A DNA stretch of 64,000 nt from Pseudorhodobacter sp. PARRP1 (GTDB taxonomy: Bacteria > Pseudomonadota > Alphaproteobacteria > Rhodobacterales > Rhodobacteraceae). The translations under genes were made by a program, and so were the position numbers. The DNA is taken from positions 186,001 through 250,000 of the forward strand of contig NKIU01000004.1 of assembly GCA_002256245.1 (NCBI GenBank), read 5' to 3'. This document shows, piece by piece, positions 43,569 to 51,941 of the stretch. Within the stretch, counting starts at the first letter, position 1. The number at the start of each line of letters is the position of its first letter. The notes below the pieces were generated by a model, which had not been told where the DNA came from, ran no database searches, and saw only the letters and a list, made by a program, of their open reading frames with translations.

Positions 43569-44108
43569 ATGCAAGCGCGACCCTATGTCATCGACCAAAT
43601 GATCTCGGCCAAGGCGATTGCGGCGCGGGTCGAGGCTTTGGCGCGCGAGATCACCGCGCATTACGCCGGATGCGACAAGCTGATCGTGGTCGGGTTGTTG
43701 CGCGGATCATTCGTGTTTATCGCCGACCTTGTGCGCGAGATTGATCTGCCGGTGCAGGTGGATTTCCTTGAGGCCAGTTCTTACGGCGATGCGATGCATT
43801 CCAGCCGCGAGGTGCGGATTTTGAAGGATTTGCGCGGCGAGATTGCGGGTCAGGATGTACTGGTGGTCGAGGACATCGTTGATACCGGCTTCACCCTGCA
43901 TCATGTGAAAAACCTGCTGCTGTCGCGGGCACCGCATCGGCTGGAGGTTTGTGCGCTGCTGGATAAGCCCACCCGGCGCGAGGTGGATATTCGCGCGACC
44001 TGGACCGGATTTGAGATCCCCGATGAGTTCGTGGTCGGTTACGGCATTGATTTTGCGCAGCGCAACCGCAACCTGCCTTACATCGGCAAAGTGCGGTTTA
44101 CCGATTGA
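43569..44108 (+). CDS. hpt: Hypoxanthine phosphoribosyltransferase
   Basis: Salvages hypoxanthine (and guanine) to nucleotides using PRPP. The 179-residue protein has the PRPP-binding motif [14 protein letters not shown] near 97-110 and the flexible-loop [13 protein letters not shown] near 72-84. The C-terminal [20 protein letters not shown] is typical. ATG 43569 is in a short spacer after the divergent COQ10-like gene. The stop overlaps a small membrane protein gene. Confidence 0.94.
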   Translation: MQARPYVIDQMISAKAIAARVEALAREITAHYAGCDKLIVVGLLRGSFVFIADLVREIDLPVQVDFLEASSYGDAMHSSREVRILKDLRGEIAGQDVLVVEDIVDTGFTLHHVKNLLLSRAPHRLEVCALLDKPTRREVDIRATWTGFEIPDEFVVGYGIDFAQRNRNLPYIGKVRFTD

Positions 44109-44281
44109 TGAATCCGATCTGGCTGATCCGCATGGCGCGTTGGGCGCGGCATCCGCCGCCGATGGCGCGGGTCAAGCTGGTGATCGGCGTGGTGATCTTG
44201 TGCTTTATCTTGTTCGGGATCGAGCATTTCTGGGGCTGGCCCGCGTGGTTGACCGTCAATGGCAAATCCCACTTGCGCTAG
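44108..44281 (+). CDS. Small single-span membrane protein
   Basis: A 57-residue protein starting [17 protein letters not shown], with one membrane segment at about 22-41 (VKLVIGVVILCFILFGIEHF) and a short tail. ATG overlaps the hpt stop (TGATG), so it is translationally coupled to hpt. I recall similar small proteins after hpt in Rhodobacterales but cannot name the family. Function unknown. Confidence 0.75.
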   Translation: MNPIWLIRMARWARHPPPMARVKLVIGVVILCFILFGIEHFWGWPAWLTVNGKSHLR

Positions 44282-44357
44282 ATTCCGCAGGAATGCTTCA
44301 GGGTTAAAATGGGTTCTTCCCAATCTGCCAATCTGGTGTAACGTGCCCGAAATTGGC

Positions 44358-44373
44358 CAGACCAGATGGTCTG
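44358..44373. promoter_or_regulatory. Perfect inverted repeat upstream of the di-haem cytochrome gene
   Basis: CAGACCA and TGGTCTG flank GA, 21 bp upstream of ATG 44395. With no T tract, an operator or an mRNA 5' hairpin near the ribosome site is more likely than a terminator. Confidence 0.4.
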
Positions 44374-44394
44374 CCCGGAATGAAGGTCATTGCC

Positions 44395-45285
44395 ATGTCG
44401 CGTCTGGTTTCTGCACTTTTGGCTGTCGTCTTGTTGGGATTTGGCGGTTTTCTGCTGCTTTCGTCGCCGCATTCGGTGGATGTGGCGCTGTATGACGGCT
44501 TGAAGGGCGATGCGGCGAAGGGCGAGTTGGTGTTCTGGGCCGGGGGCTGTGCCTCGTGTCACGCGGCGGCGGATGCCAAGGGCGCGGACGAATTGGTGCT
44601 GGCGGGCGGGCAGGAATTCCCCTCGGCGTTCGGCACCTTTGTGGCCCCCAATATCTCGCCCGATCCGGTGCAGGGCATTGGCGGCTGGACGCTGGTGGAA
44701 TTTGCCAATGCGGTGACGCAAGGCGTCGGCAAGGACGGCGCGCATCTTTACCCGGCGCTGCCCTATAATGCCTACAACAAAATGGTGCCGCAGGATGTGG
44801 CCGATCTGAAAGCGTTTATGGATGGCCTGCCCGCTTCGGCGGAACCCAGCAAGCCGCATCAGATCAGCTTTCCGTTCAATATCCGGCGCAGTCTGGGCAT
44901 CTGGAAGCTGTTGTTCGTGCGCGATGATTGGGTGATCGCGGGCGATCTGACGCCCGAGCAGACCCGCGGGCGCTATATTGCCGAGGCCTTGGCGCATTGC
45001 GGCGAATGCCACACCCCGCGCAACGCCTTGGGCGGCTTGCAGCGCAGCGCCTGGCTTTCGGGGGCGGCGAACCCGGATGGCAAGGGCCGCACGCCCAACA
45101 TCACGCCCGCCAAGCTGACATGGTCTGCGGCGGATGTGGTGGAGTATCTGACCTCGGGCTTCACGCCGGAATTTGACTCGGTCGGGGGGCATATGGCGCA
45201 TGTGGTCGAGAATATGGCCAAGCTGCCCGAGTCCGACCGTCAAGCCGTTGCCGCCTATCTGCAACTTGTGCCGCCGGTGAACTGA
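44395..45285 (+). CDS. Di-haem c-type cytochrome
   Basis: A 296-residue exported cytochrome with two haem c sites: CASCH (Cys52, Cys55, His56) and CGECH (Cys202, Cys205, His206). The N-terminal hydrophobic stretch (5-23) has no clear cleavage site, so it may stay anchored to the membrane facing the periplasm. It resembles the cytochrome subunits of alcohol/gluconate dehydrogenases (APNISPD and NITPAKLTW before the axial-ligand regions). The dehydrogenase partner is not adjacent. A start five codons upstream (44380) is possible. Confidence 0.85.
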   Translation: MSRLVSALLAVVLLGFGGFLLLSSPHSVDVALYDGLKGDAAKGELVFWAGGCASCHAAADAKGADELVLAGGQEFPSAFGTFVAPNISPDPVQGIGGWTLVEFANAVTQGVGKDGAHLYPALPYNAYNKMVPQDVADLKAFMDGLPASAEPSKPHQISFPFNIRRSLGIWKLLFVRDDWVIAGDLTPEQTRGRYIAEALAHCGECHTPRNALGGLQRSAWLSGAANPDGKGRTPNITPAKLTWSAADVVEYLTSGFTPEFDSVGGHMAHVVENMAKLPESDRQAVAAYLQLVPPVN

Positions 45286-45903
45286 GTGATCCTGATCGGG
45301 CAATACGACAGCCCGTTCGTGCGCCGGGTTGGCGTTGCGCTGACGCTTTACGATATGGCCTTCACCCATCAGCCGTGGTCGGCGTTCGGCGATGCCGACC
45401 GTTTGCGCAAGCTTAATCCGCTGACTCGCGTGCCGACTTTGGTGCTGGACGATGGCTTTGTGCTGGTCGACAGCCATCTGATGCTGGATTATCTGGATGG
45501 TCTGGCGGCTGACCCGCTGTTTCCGCGCGCCGAGCCTGCACGGCATCAGGTGATGAAGGTCGCAGCCCTTGGCTGTGGCCTGGCCGACAAGGCGGTCAGC
45601 CTGTTTTACGAACGCGCGCTGCACCAGACCACTTCGCCGATGTTCGAGGCGCGTTGCCGCAGCCAGATCGGCGCGGTGCTGCTGGCGCTGGAGGCTGATC
45701 TGGCCAGCCGCCCCGGCCCGCATTGGTTCGAAGCACTCAGCCATGCCGATATCGCCGTGGCCTGCGCCTGGCGTTTTGTGACCGAGGCGCATCCGGGGAC
45801 CATCGACACCGCCGCGTTGCCGCATCTGCACGCGCTGTCGGCGCGGCTAGAGGCAACGGCGGCGTTTCAATCGTGCTATCAGGCCTTCCAGCCCCCGGCC
45901 TAA
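45286..45903 (+). CDS. Glutathione S-transferase family protein
   Basis: A 205-residue cytosolic GST. Residues 1-75 form the thioredoxin-like domain (YDSPFVRRVGVAL, the Ser9-Pro turn, then NPLTRVPTLVLDDG and VDSHLMLDYLDG), followed by an all-helical C-terminal domain. The start is GTG directly after the cytochrome gene stop, with no spacing. The substrate is unknown. Confidence 0.88.
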   Translation: MILIGQYDSPFVRRVGVALTLYDMAFTHQPWSAFGDADRLRKLNPLTRVPTLVLDDGFVLVDSHLMLDYLDGLAADPLFPRAEPARHQVMKVAALGCGLADKAVSLFYERALHQTTSPMFEARCRSQIGAVLLALEADLASRPGPHWFEALSHADIAVACAWRFVTEAHPGTIDTAALPHLHALSARLEATAAFQSCYQAFQPPA

Positions 45904-46080
45904 GCAACTGCATACGCGGGAGTTGGCCGTAAACTCTTTGTGTATTTCAACAATTTAACACAACTGCCTATCGCGCGCCCCTTGCCTTGGCGCAGCGCCT
46001 GCGCAAGCCTGCCCTGACCCGCAAGCGTTACGCTCGGGCCAGCCCGCGCCCGATCCGGCGCATTGCAAGCGGAGTAGCTT

Positions 46081-46551
46081 ATGAAGAAACGTCTTATTGC
46101 CTTTACCACCATGGCGGCGCTGACGGCGTTTGGCGTCTATGCGCAGGATGCCGAAGACCCGTTTGCCGATGCGGTCGAAACCCGTCACGGCCTGATGCTG
46201 CAAATGGCCAGCGATCTGGGCACTTTGGGCGGCATGGCCAAGGGCGAAGTCGCTTACGACAAGGCCACCGCCAGCAAAGCGGCCGCGAATGTGGCGGCGA
46301 TTGCCTCGGTGATCTCGATGGCGCAGTTCCCGGCGGGCTCCGAGAATGGCAAATCCGCCGACAGCTATGCGCTGGCCGATATCTGGGCCAAGCAGGATGA
46401 TTTTCTGGCCAAGATCACCGATCTGAACAACGCAGCCGCCGCGATGCAAACCGCAGCCGCCACCGATGGCGATGCGATCAAGGCCAGCATGGCGCAACTG
46501 GGCGGCGCATGTTCGGCTTGCCACAAGGCTTACCGTCAGCCCGAAAGCTGA
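46081..46551 (+). CDS. Cytochrome c'
   Basis: A 156-residue periplasmic cytochrome. A signal peptide (1-22, ending VYAQ) precedes a four-helix bundle with a single C-terminal haem site CSACH (Cys144, Cys147, His148) followed by KAYR, the hallmark of class II cytochromes c'. Relatives bind NO and contribute to NO tolerance in denitrifying or phototrophic proteobacteria. It stands alone with a terminator after it and a 177-bp upstream spacer. Confidence 0.92.
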   Translation: MKKRLIAFTTMAALTAFGVYAQDAEDPFADAVETRHGLMLQMASDLGTLGGMAKGEVAYDKATASKAAANVAAIASVISMAQFPAGSENGKSADSYALADIWAKQDDFLAKITDLNNAAAAMQTAAATDGDAIKASMAQLGGACSACHKAYRQPES

Positions 46552-46569
46552 TCCGATCCCAATTCAACA

Positions 46570-46599
46570 AAAACGGCGGCCCGCAAGAGCCGCCGTTTT
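46570..46599. terminator. Bidirectional terminator, cytochrome c' / lipA
   Basis: AAAACGGCGGC and GCCGCCGTTTT form an 11-bp stem with an 8-nt loop, A-rich on one side and T-rich on the other, between convergent genes. Confidence 0.88.
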
Positions 46600-46620
46600 G
46601 CATTTTCAGGGCGCGTGGCG

Positions 46621-47646
46621 CTATGCGCGCCCCAGCTTTTGCAAACGTGCCGCGCGCAACCGGGCAAAATCATCGCCCGCGTGATAGCTTGACCGCGTGA
46701 GCGGCGTGGCCGACACCATCAGAAAGCCCTTGCCGAACGCGGTTTGCTCATAGCTTTTGAACTCATCCGGTGTGACAAACCGATCTACCCGGTGATGTTT
46801 CGGGGTGGGTTGCAGATACTGGCCGATGGTCAGAAAATCGACATCCGCCGCGCGCATGTCGTCCATCACCTGATGCACGCCTTGGCGATCCTCACCCAAG
46901 CCCACCATGATGCCCGATTTGGTGAACAGGGTCGGGTCGAGTTCCTTGACCTTCTGCAAAATCCGCAACGAATGGAAATAGCGCGCGCCGGGGCGCACGG
47001 TGGGGTATAGGCCGGGCACGGTTTCAAGGTTGTGGTTGAACACATCCGGGCGGGCCTCGACCACCTTTTCCAGCGCCGAAGGTGGGCATTTCAGGAAATC
47101 CGGCGTCAGAATTTCAATCGTGGTGTTGGGCGCGCGGTGGCGGATGGCGCGAATGGTCTGGGCGAAATGCTCGGCCCCGCCATCGTCCAGATCGTCACGG
47201 TCCACGGATGTGATCACCACATGGTTCAGCCCCAACTCGGCCACCGCATGGGCAACCCGCCCCGGCTCGAATGCATCAAGGCTGCTGGGCTTGCCGGTGG
47301 CGATGTTGCAGAACGAACAGCCGCGCGTGCAGATCTCGCCCATGATCATCATGGTGGCGTGGCCTTGGCTCCAGCACTCGCCCACATTCGGGCAGCCGGC
47401 CTCTTCGCAGACCGTCACCAGCTTTTTCTCGCGCAATATGTCGCGGGTTTTCTTGTAGCCTTCCGAGGTTGGCGCACGCACCCTGATCCAGTCGGGTTTT
47501 TTCGGCTGGGCATTGTCAGGCTTGTGCGCCTTTTCCGGGTGGCGTTGATCCGGCAGCTTGAGGTCACGCAACGGTTTTTCCCCCTGAAACGGTGCTGCTT
47601 CCCAAATAGTCTGTGCGGCAGGGCTTGGCAACGGCGTTCCGGACAT
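46621..47646 (-). CDS. lipA: Lipoyl synthase
   Basis: A radical SAM enzyme that inserts two sulfur atoms into protein-bound octanoyl groups to make lipoate. The 341-residue protein has both clusters: the auxiliary set Cys80, Cys85 and Cys91 ([13 protein letters not shown]) and the radical SAM set Cys106, Cys110 and Cys113 (CTRGCSFC). The C-terminal RSSYHAG contains the serine that ligates the auxiliary cluster. ATG 47646 was chosen; a TTG seven codons upstream is an alternative. It depends on Fe-S clusters such as those made by the SUF system at the left end. Confidence 0.96.
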   Translation of the reverse strand: MSGTPLPSPAAQTIWEAAPFQGEKPLRDLKLPDQRHPEKAHKPDNAQPKKPDWIRVRAPTSEGYKKTRDILREKKLVTVCEEAGCPNVGECWSQGHATMMIMGEICTRGCSFCNIATGKPSSLDAFEPGRVAHAVAELGLNHVVITSVDRDDLDDGGAEHFAQTIRAIRHRAPNTTIEILTPDFLKCPPSALEKVVEARPDVFNHNLETVPGLYPTVRPGARYFHSLRILQKVKELDPTLFTKSGIMVGLGEDRQGVHQVMDDMRAADVDFLTIGQYLQPTPKHHRVDRFVTPDEFKSYEQTAFGKGFLMVSATPLTRSSYHAGDDFARLRAARLQKLGRA

Positions 47647-47683
47647 AGGCCCATGCAGGTGTAACAAGGGTAAGGGTTAAGAC

Positions 47684-48364
47684 ATGACAAAGAAACTGCT
47701 GGCCGAGGCTTTGGGGACGGCGATCCTCGTGCTGTTTGGCTGTGGCGCTGCGGTGATTGGCGGCGCGGATATTGGCTTTACCGGCATCGCGCTGGCCTTT
47801 GGTCTGGCGATTGTGGCGGCGGCTTATGGGTTGGGCGCAATTTCGGGCGCGCATCTGAACCCGGCGGTCAGCCTTGGCATGGTGACGGCGGGCCGGATGA
47901 GCGTGGCCGAGTTTGTGGGCTATGCTTTGGCGCAAATCGCGGGCGCGATCTTGGGTGCGCTGGTGCTGTATCTGATCGTCTCGGGCAAGCCGGGCTTTGC
48001 GATGGGCGAATGGGCGCTTGGCTCGAACGGTTATGGAGCGGGCTATCTGGGCGAATACAGCCTTGCCGCCGCTTTGGTGTTCGAGGCCGTGATGACCTTC
48101 CTGTTCGTGACGGTTATTCTGGGGGCCACTGGCGCGGGCTCGGCCGCTGGCTTTGCCGGATTGGCGATTGGTCTGACGCTGACGGCGATCCATCTGGTGG
48201 GCATCAACGTGACCGGCGTCTCGGTGAACCCCGCGCGCTCGATTGGCCCGGCGCTGTTTGCAGGCGGTGCAGCCCTGTCGCAGCTTTGGGTGTTCATCGC
48301 GGCCCCGCTGGTGGGCGGCGCCGTGGCAGGGCTGGTTTACAAGGCGGGCCTGACCCGCGCCTGA
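47684..48364 (+). CDS. aqpZ: Aquaporin Z
   Basis: A water channel of the inner membrane. The 226-residue protein has six membrane segments and both NPA motifs, in GAHLNPAVS (59-61) and VSVNPARS (about 181-183). The Arg after the second NPA and the compact aromatic/His selectivity residues fit water-specific AqpZ rather than a glycerol facilitator. The gene is divergent from lipA (37-bp gap) and has its own terminator. Confidence 0.93.
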   Translation: MTKKLLAEALGTAILVLFGCGAAVIGGADIGFTGIALAFGLAIVAAAYGLGAISGAHLNPAVSLGMVTAGRMSVAEFVGYALAQIAGAILGALVLYLIVSGKPGFAMGEWALGSNGYGAGYLGEYSLAAALVFEAVMTFLFVTVILGATGAGSAAGFAGLAIGLTLTAIHLVGINVTGVSVNPARSIGPALFAGGAALSQLWVFIAAPLVGGAVAGLVYKAGLTRA

Positions 48365-48385
48365 TCGGGTTTGCCGATGCCTGAG

Positions 48386-48414
48386 ACGGGCGCAGCCATG
48401 CCTGCGCCCGTTTT
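48386..48414 (+). terminator. Terminator of aqpZ
   Basis: ACGGGCGCAG and CTGCGCCCGT form a 10-bp stem with a 6-nt loop, followed by TTTT, 22 bp past the stop. Confidence 0.85.
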
Positions 48415-48421
48415 GGTCAGC

Positions 48422-49534
48422 TTAGCCGATCAGCGGACCCGAGCGGCCATAGGTTTCATCGTAATGCCGCAACAGGCGTTGCAGGGCGATCCGCAGCACC
48501 ACCTTGCCGGATCGCGCAGCCCAGCCCAGACGCTGCTCGGCGGTCTCGATGCCCTCCAGAAAGCAGCACACCCGCAGCGCCACGTCGCCCAAACCCGGCC
48601 CCAGATCGCGCAAAGCCGCAGCCACCCTGTCGCGCGCAGCGCGGGGGCCTTCGGGGATACCGGCCTCGGCCCGCGTCGCCCCCCGATCCGTTCCGGTCAG
48701 AAAGCGCTCCCAGTTCTGCGTCACCCGCGGCCCCATCTGGGCCAGTTCGAAATCCTCACGCAACCGTTCCGCCGCGCCAACCAGTTCGGGCTCCAGATAC
48801 AGCTTGCCGTCCTTGTCGCGCCTGCGCCCCAGCACCGCCACCGGGCTTTCGGCAAGGTTATAGCGGATGCGGCGGGGCCCTGCGTCATCGGCCACCGCAG
48901 CGCCCTCCCAAGCGCCGCCCGGCCCGTCAAACCCGGTCTGCGCCTCGGCAAAACCCTGCGTGCGCGCTTCGGCGTCAATCATCCGCTTCAGCGCCGCGCG
49001 GCCCACGCTGCTGATCTCATAGGTGGCCACCCGCCCCGGCTTGCGGCACGAGATCCAGTCCTTCAGCGCAAAAGCCTGCGCGATCACCCGCTCGACCACC
49101 GCCGTGCGCGCCGAATGACCATCGGGAAACTCGCGCATCACCACCGCCTTCTCCATATCCGGCGCAAAGGCCAGCATCGCCCCCGGCTCTACCAGACGGC
49201 GAAGAATACGTTTGCCCTCTGCGGTGATTGTTGCATCATCGGCAACGATGGTGTTCGGGCGCACTGGTGCGGTCATGGTGTCGACATCCTTGTTGATCGA
49301 AGAGAAGCGTGGCTCTGCACCGTTCGCGAGTGCCGAAAGCGCCTCGTCCAGAAGCGGGTCGTCGCGGCGGGTTTCATAGCGCCGCACGGCCCGCATCACC
49401 GTCGAGGCATGGCGGCCATCACGACGCGCAAGTGCCCGATATGATTGACCATCTTCGGTATGATCAAGATAAAGCCGCACCGCATCAGGCAGCCATCCGG
49501 GCAGGCTTTGCAGCGAAGAGAGATTGCTTTGCAT
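48422..49534 (-). CDS. DUF6456 protein with N-terminal helix-turn-helix
   Basis: A 370-residue protein I place in the Rhodobacterales DUF6456 group. The first 70 residues look like a helix-turn-helix (SYRALARRDGRHASTVMRAVR); the C-terminal half contains GPGLGDVALRVCCFLEGIE, a DUF6456 hallmark. A DNA-binding role is inferred, targets unknown. The start is uncertain: ATG 49534 fits the domain start, and ATG 49603 would add 23 residues; neither has a good ribosome site. Divergent from a DUF6477 gene. Confidence 0.75.
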   Translation of the reverse strand: MQSNLSSLQSLPGWLPDAVRLYLDHTEDGQSYRALARRDGRHASTVMRAVRRYETRRDDPLLDEALSALANGAEPRFSSINKDVDTMTAPVRPNTIVADDATITAEGKRILRRLVEPGAMLAFAPDMEKAVVMREFPDGHSARTAVVERVIAQAFALKDWISCRKPGRVATYEISSVGRAALKRMIDAEARTQGFAEAQTGFDGPGGAWEGAAVADDAGPRRIRYNLAESPVAVLGRRRDKDGKLYLEPELVGAAERLREDFELAQMGPRVTQNWERFLTGTDRGATRAEAGIPEGPRAARDRVAAALRDLGPGLGDVALRVCCFLEGIETAEQRLGWAARSGKVVLRIALQRLLRHYDETYGRSGPLIG

Positions 49535-49755
49535 CGTATGTTGCCGCGCGTCTGCGCCTTCCTGATCAAACCTTGCCGAAACGTTAACAAGCGTGGAAGG
49601 CATTGATTACCCAATCGTTAATTTCTGAGCCTTCTGCGATAATTGTTTATAAATCTTAAACAATCTCGGAACCTCGCGCGCGCTGCAAACTGGCTTTGCG
49701 CAACGCCCGGTTGTGCCGTGCTATGCAAGTTCCACCACTCATGGAGACTTGCCAA
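49535..49755. promoter_or_regulatory. AT-rich divergent spacer between DUF6456 and DUF6477 genes
   Basis: A 221-bp spacer with a clearly AT-rich stretch (about 49580-49665) containing CGTTAACAAG, CGTTAATTTC and ATCTTAAACAA. These TTAA elements resemble half-sites of the cell-cycle regulator CtrA, but spacing to the TTAA-N7-TTAA consensus is not met. Confidence 0.3.
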
Positions 49756-50043
49756 ATGACCGATTTCCGCGCCCTGCTTGAAACCCTGCGCCGTCCGCGC
49801 ATGTTGATCCGCGCCGCCCGCTGCGGCGTGCTGGATTACCGCCGCGAGCGTGATCTGAAACGTCTGGTCGATAGCACCCCCACGCCCGAACGCGCGGTAA
49901 CCCGGCTTCTGGCCGAGGAAGAGCGGCTGGAAGACATCCGCATCAGCGGCGAGGCCAGCTATTCGGTTGCCCGCCATATCGAAGTGTTGATCGCCCTGAT
50001 TGCCGAGGTGCGTCTGCTGCCGCGCAGCCCGACCGCGATCTGA
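49756..50043 (+). CDS. DUF6477-family protein
   Basis: A 95-residue basic protein. It has LRRPRMLIRAARCGVLDYRR near the start and an ending ASYSVARHIEVLIALIAEVR, the pattern I associate with the Rhodobacterales DUF6477 family. No catalytic motif or membrane segment is visible; it is probably a small helical cytosolic protein. It has its own terminator. Its pairing with DUF6456 across a shared promoter region suggests related roles, but this is inference. Confidence 0.78.
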   Translation: MTDFRALLETLRRPRMLIRAARCGVLDYRRERDLKRLVDSTPTPERAVTRLLAEEERLEDIRISGEASYSVARHIEVLIALIAEVRLLPRSPTAI

Positions 50044-50051
50044 GCATGAAA

Positions 50052-50075
50052 AAGGCCCGCATTGCTGCGGGCCTT
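50052..50075 (+). terminator. Terminator after the DUF6477 gene
   Basis: AAGGCCCGC and GCGGGCCTT form a 9-bp stem with a 6-nt loop, 8 bp past the stop. The T tract is short (TT then CTG). Confidence 0.65.
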
Positions 50076-50115
50076 CTGCACCAGAACCGGGTCACTTATT
50101 AACCCGTTCAGTATA

Positions 50116-51666
50116 TCACATGAACGCGTCAGGCATTGACGCCTTTTTGCGCGCCACATAATCGTCGATGCTTTCGCGCACGCCCTCGTCAATCGCGGGG
50201 GCCACGTAATCCGACAGCATTTTCTTGGCGCGTTCCGCCGCAAGCGTTTGGGTGTCGCGCGCGCCTTCCTCGGCCCAGGTCTCGAACGGCTTGTAATCAA
50301 ACAGATCCGAGCGCCAGAACGCGGTCTTGAAGTTGGCTTGGGTATGCTCGCAGCCCAGAAAGTGGCCACCGGGGCCCACTTCGCGGATCGCATCCATCGC
50401 CTGCCCGTTGGTGTCCATCATCACACCCTGCGCCAGATGGTGCAGCGTGCCCAACTGGTCGGCGTCCATCACGAACTTCTCAACCGACGACACCAGCCCG
50501 CCTTCCAGCCAGCCGCAGGAATGCAGCATGAAGTTGACACCCGCCAGCAGCGCCATGTTCAGGCTGTTCGCGGTTTCATACGCCGCCTGCGCATCCGGCA
50601 GTTTCGATCCGCAGAACGACCCGCCCGAACGATACGGCAGCCCCAACCGCCGCACCAACTGCCCCGCGCCATAGGTGATGTGTGCTGCTTCCGGCGTGCC
50701 AAAGGTCGGCGCGCCCGAGTTCATGTCGATCGAGGTCACAAACGCCCCCGCGATCACCGGAGAGCCGGGGCGCACCAGCTGGCTATAAGACACACCCGCC
50801 AAAATCTCGGCCAACACCTGGGTCAGCGTGCCCGCCACCGTCACCGGGGCCATAGCACCCCCGACGATGAACGGCGAGACGATGCTGGCCTGATTGTTGG
50901 CGGCATAAACCTCCAGCGCGCCCATCATGATGCCGTCAAAGGTCATCGGCGAGTTGATGTTGATCAGGCTGGTCATCACGGTGTTCTGATCGACAAAATC
51001 CGCGCCGAACAACAGCTTCGACATCTCAATCGAATCCGCCGCCCGCGAAGGTTCCGTCACCGACCCCATATAGGGCTTGTCCGACAGCACCATATGCGCG
51101 CGCAGCATGTCCAGATGGCGCTTGTTCACCGGGATATCCGTCGGCTCACACACCGTGCCGCCGGAATGGTGCAGCCATTTCGACATATAGCCCAGCTTCA
51201 CGAATTTCTCGAAATCCGCCAGCGTCGCATAGCGCCGCCCGCCTTCCAGATCACGCACGAAGGGCGGGCCATAAACTGGCGCCAGCACCAGATTGCGCCC
51301 ACCGACTTCGACATTCCGCTCGGGGTTGCGGGCGTATTGCGTATAGGTTTTCGGCGCGGTCGAACACAGCTTGCGCGCCAGCCCCCGCGGAATATGCACC
51401 CGCTCGCCGCGCACATCTGCGCCCGCTTCGCGCCACCGCACCAGCGCCGCTTCGTTTTCCACGAAATTGACGCCGATCTCTTCCAACACGGTTTCCGCGT
51501 TGTGTTCGATGATCTGCAAGGCTTCTTCGTTCAGGATCTCGAAATTCGGAATGTTGCGCTGGATGAATTTCGCCGTCTCGAACGACACCGCCGTGCGCTC
51601 TGCCCGCCGGGTTGCCCCACCGCCGCCGCGCGCCCGCCGACCACCAGCTTGTGCATCATCGCTCAT
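50116..51666 (-). CDS. MttB-family methyltransferase (non-pyrrolysine homologue)
   Basis: A 516-residue protein of the trimethylamine methyltransferase (MttB) superfamily, corrinoid-dependent enzymes that demethylate quaternary or tertiary amines. The gene has no in-frame TAG, so it lacks pyrrolysine and belongs with MtgB-like (glycine betaine type) homologues. Visible segments include GYMSKWLHHSGGTVCEPTD and GCEHTQANFKTAFWRSDLFD near the C-terminus. The first 25 residues are Gly/Arg-rich and disordered. No corrinoid protein gene is adjacent. The substrate is unknown. Confidence 0.85.
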   Translation of the reverse strand: MSDDAQAGGRRARGGGGATRRAERTAVSFETAKFIQRNIPNFEILNEEALQIIEHNAETVLEEIGVNFVENEAALVRWREAGADVRGERVHIPRGLARKLCSTAPKTYTQYARNPERNVEVGGRNLVLAPVYGPPFVRDLEGGRRYATLADFEKFVKLGYMSKWLHHSGGTVCEPTDIPVNKRHLDMLRAHMVLSDKPYMGSVTEPSRAADSIEMSKLLFGADFVDQNTVMTSLININSPMTFDGIMMGALEVYAANNQASIVSPFIVGGAMAPVTVAGTLTQVLAEILAGVSYSQLVRPGSPVIAGAFVTSIDMNSGAPTFGTPEAAHITYGAGQLVRRLGLPYRSGGSFCGSKLPDAQAAYETANSLNMALLAGVNFMLHSCGWLEGGLVSSVEKFVMDADQLGTLHHLAQGVMMDTNGQAMDAIREVGPGGHFLGCEHTQANFKTAFWRSDLFDYKPFETWAEEGARDTQTLAAERAKKMLSDYVAPAIDEGVRESIDDYVARKKASMPDAFM

Positions 51667-51713
51667 CGAAGGTCTCCATCCTCAGCCGCCCATGCGGCAC
51701 TGTTTTGCTGCCC

Positions 51714-51776
51714 TTATGCCGCGAACCCAAGCGCCTCCGCCCCCCGAATACGCCGCATAAACGCCAAAACCGACAT
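51714..51776 (-). CDS. Possible 20-residue peptide upstream of the MttB-family gene
   Basis: A 20-codon frame (MSVLAFMRRIRGAEALGFAA) begins at ATG 51776 after GGGTGGGAAC and ends 47 bp before the methyltransferase start. It could be a leader peptide or a small protein; equally it may be chance. No attenuator hairpin was recognised. Confidence 0.25.
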   Translation of the reverse strand: MSVLAFMRRIRGAEALGFAA

Positions 51777-51802
51777 GTTCCCACCCTGATTGCGACTTTC
51801 CC

Positions 51803-51875
51803 CCTTCATCTTGGCAGAAATACTCTCAAGGGGGTGAGGCGGCACGCCGAGGGGGGCTGAAAGGCCCCCTTCCCG
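51803..51875 (+). repeat. Dispersed intergenic repeat with TTCATCT core, copy 2
   Basis: CTTCATCTTGGC and GAAATACTC are followed by a GC hairpin with arms AGGGGGG and CCCCCT around CTGAAAGG (about 51850-51870). The core matches copy 1 at 42973. It lies in the 275-bp divergent spacer between the methyltransferase gene and guaA; besides the short peptide frame, nothing else was seen there. Confidence 0.6.
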
Positions 51876-51941
51876 CGTGATCCGCACAAAAATCCCGCCA
51901 AACGATCTTGCTTCTGTCGCCTCCAAAGGCTACGCGAGGCC

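Noticed and set aside
50116-51666. Possible pyrrolysine-containing MttB
   Set aside because: The frame contains no internal TAG, so it is a non-pyrrolysine homologue.
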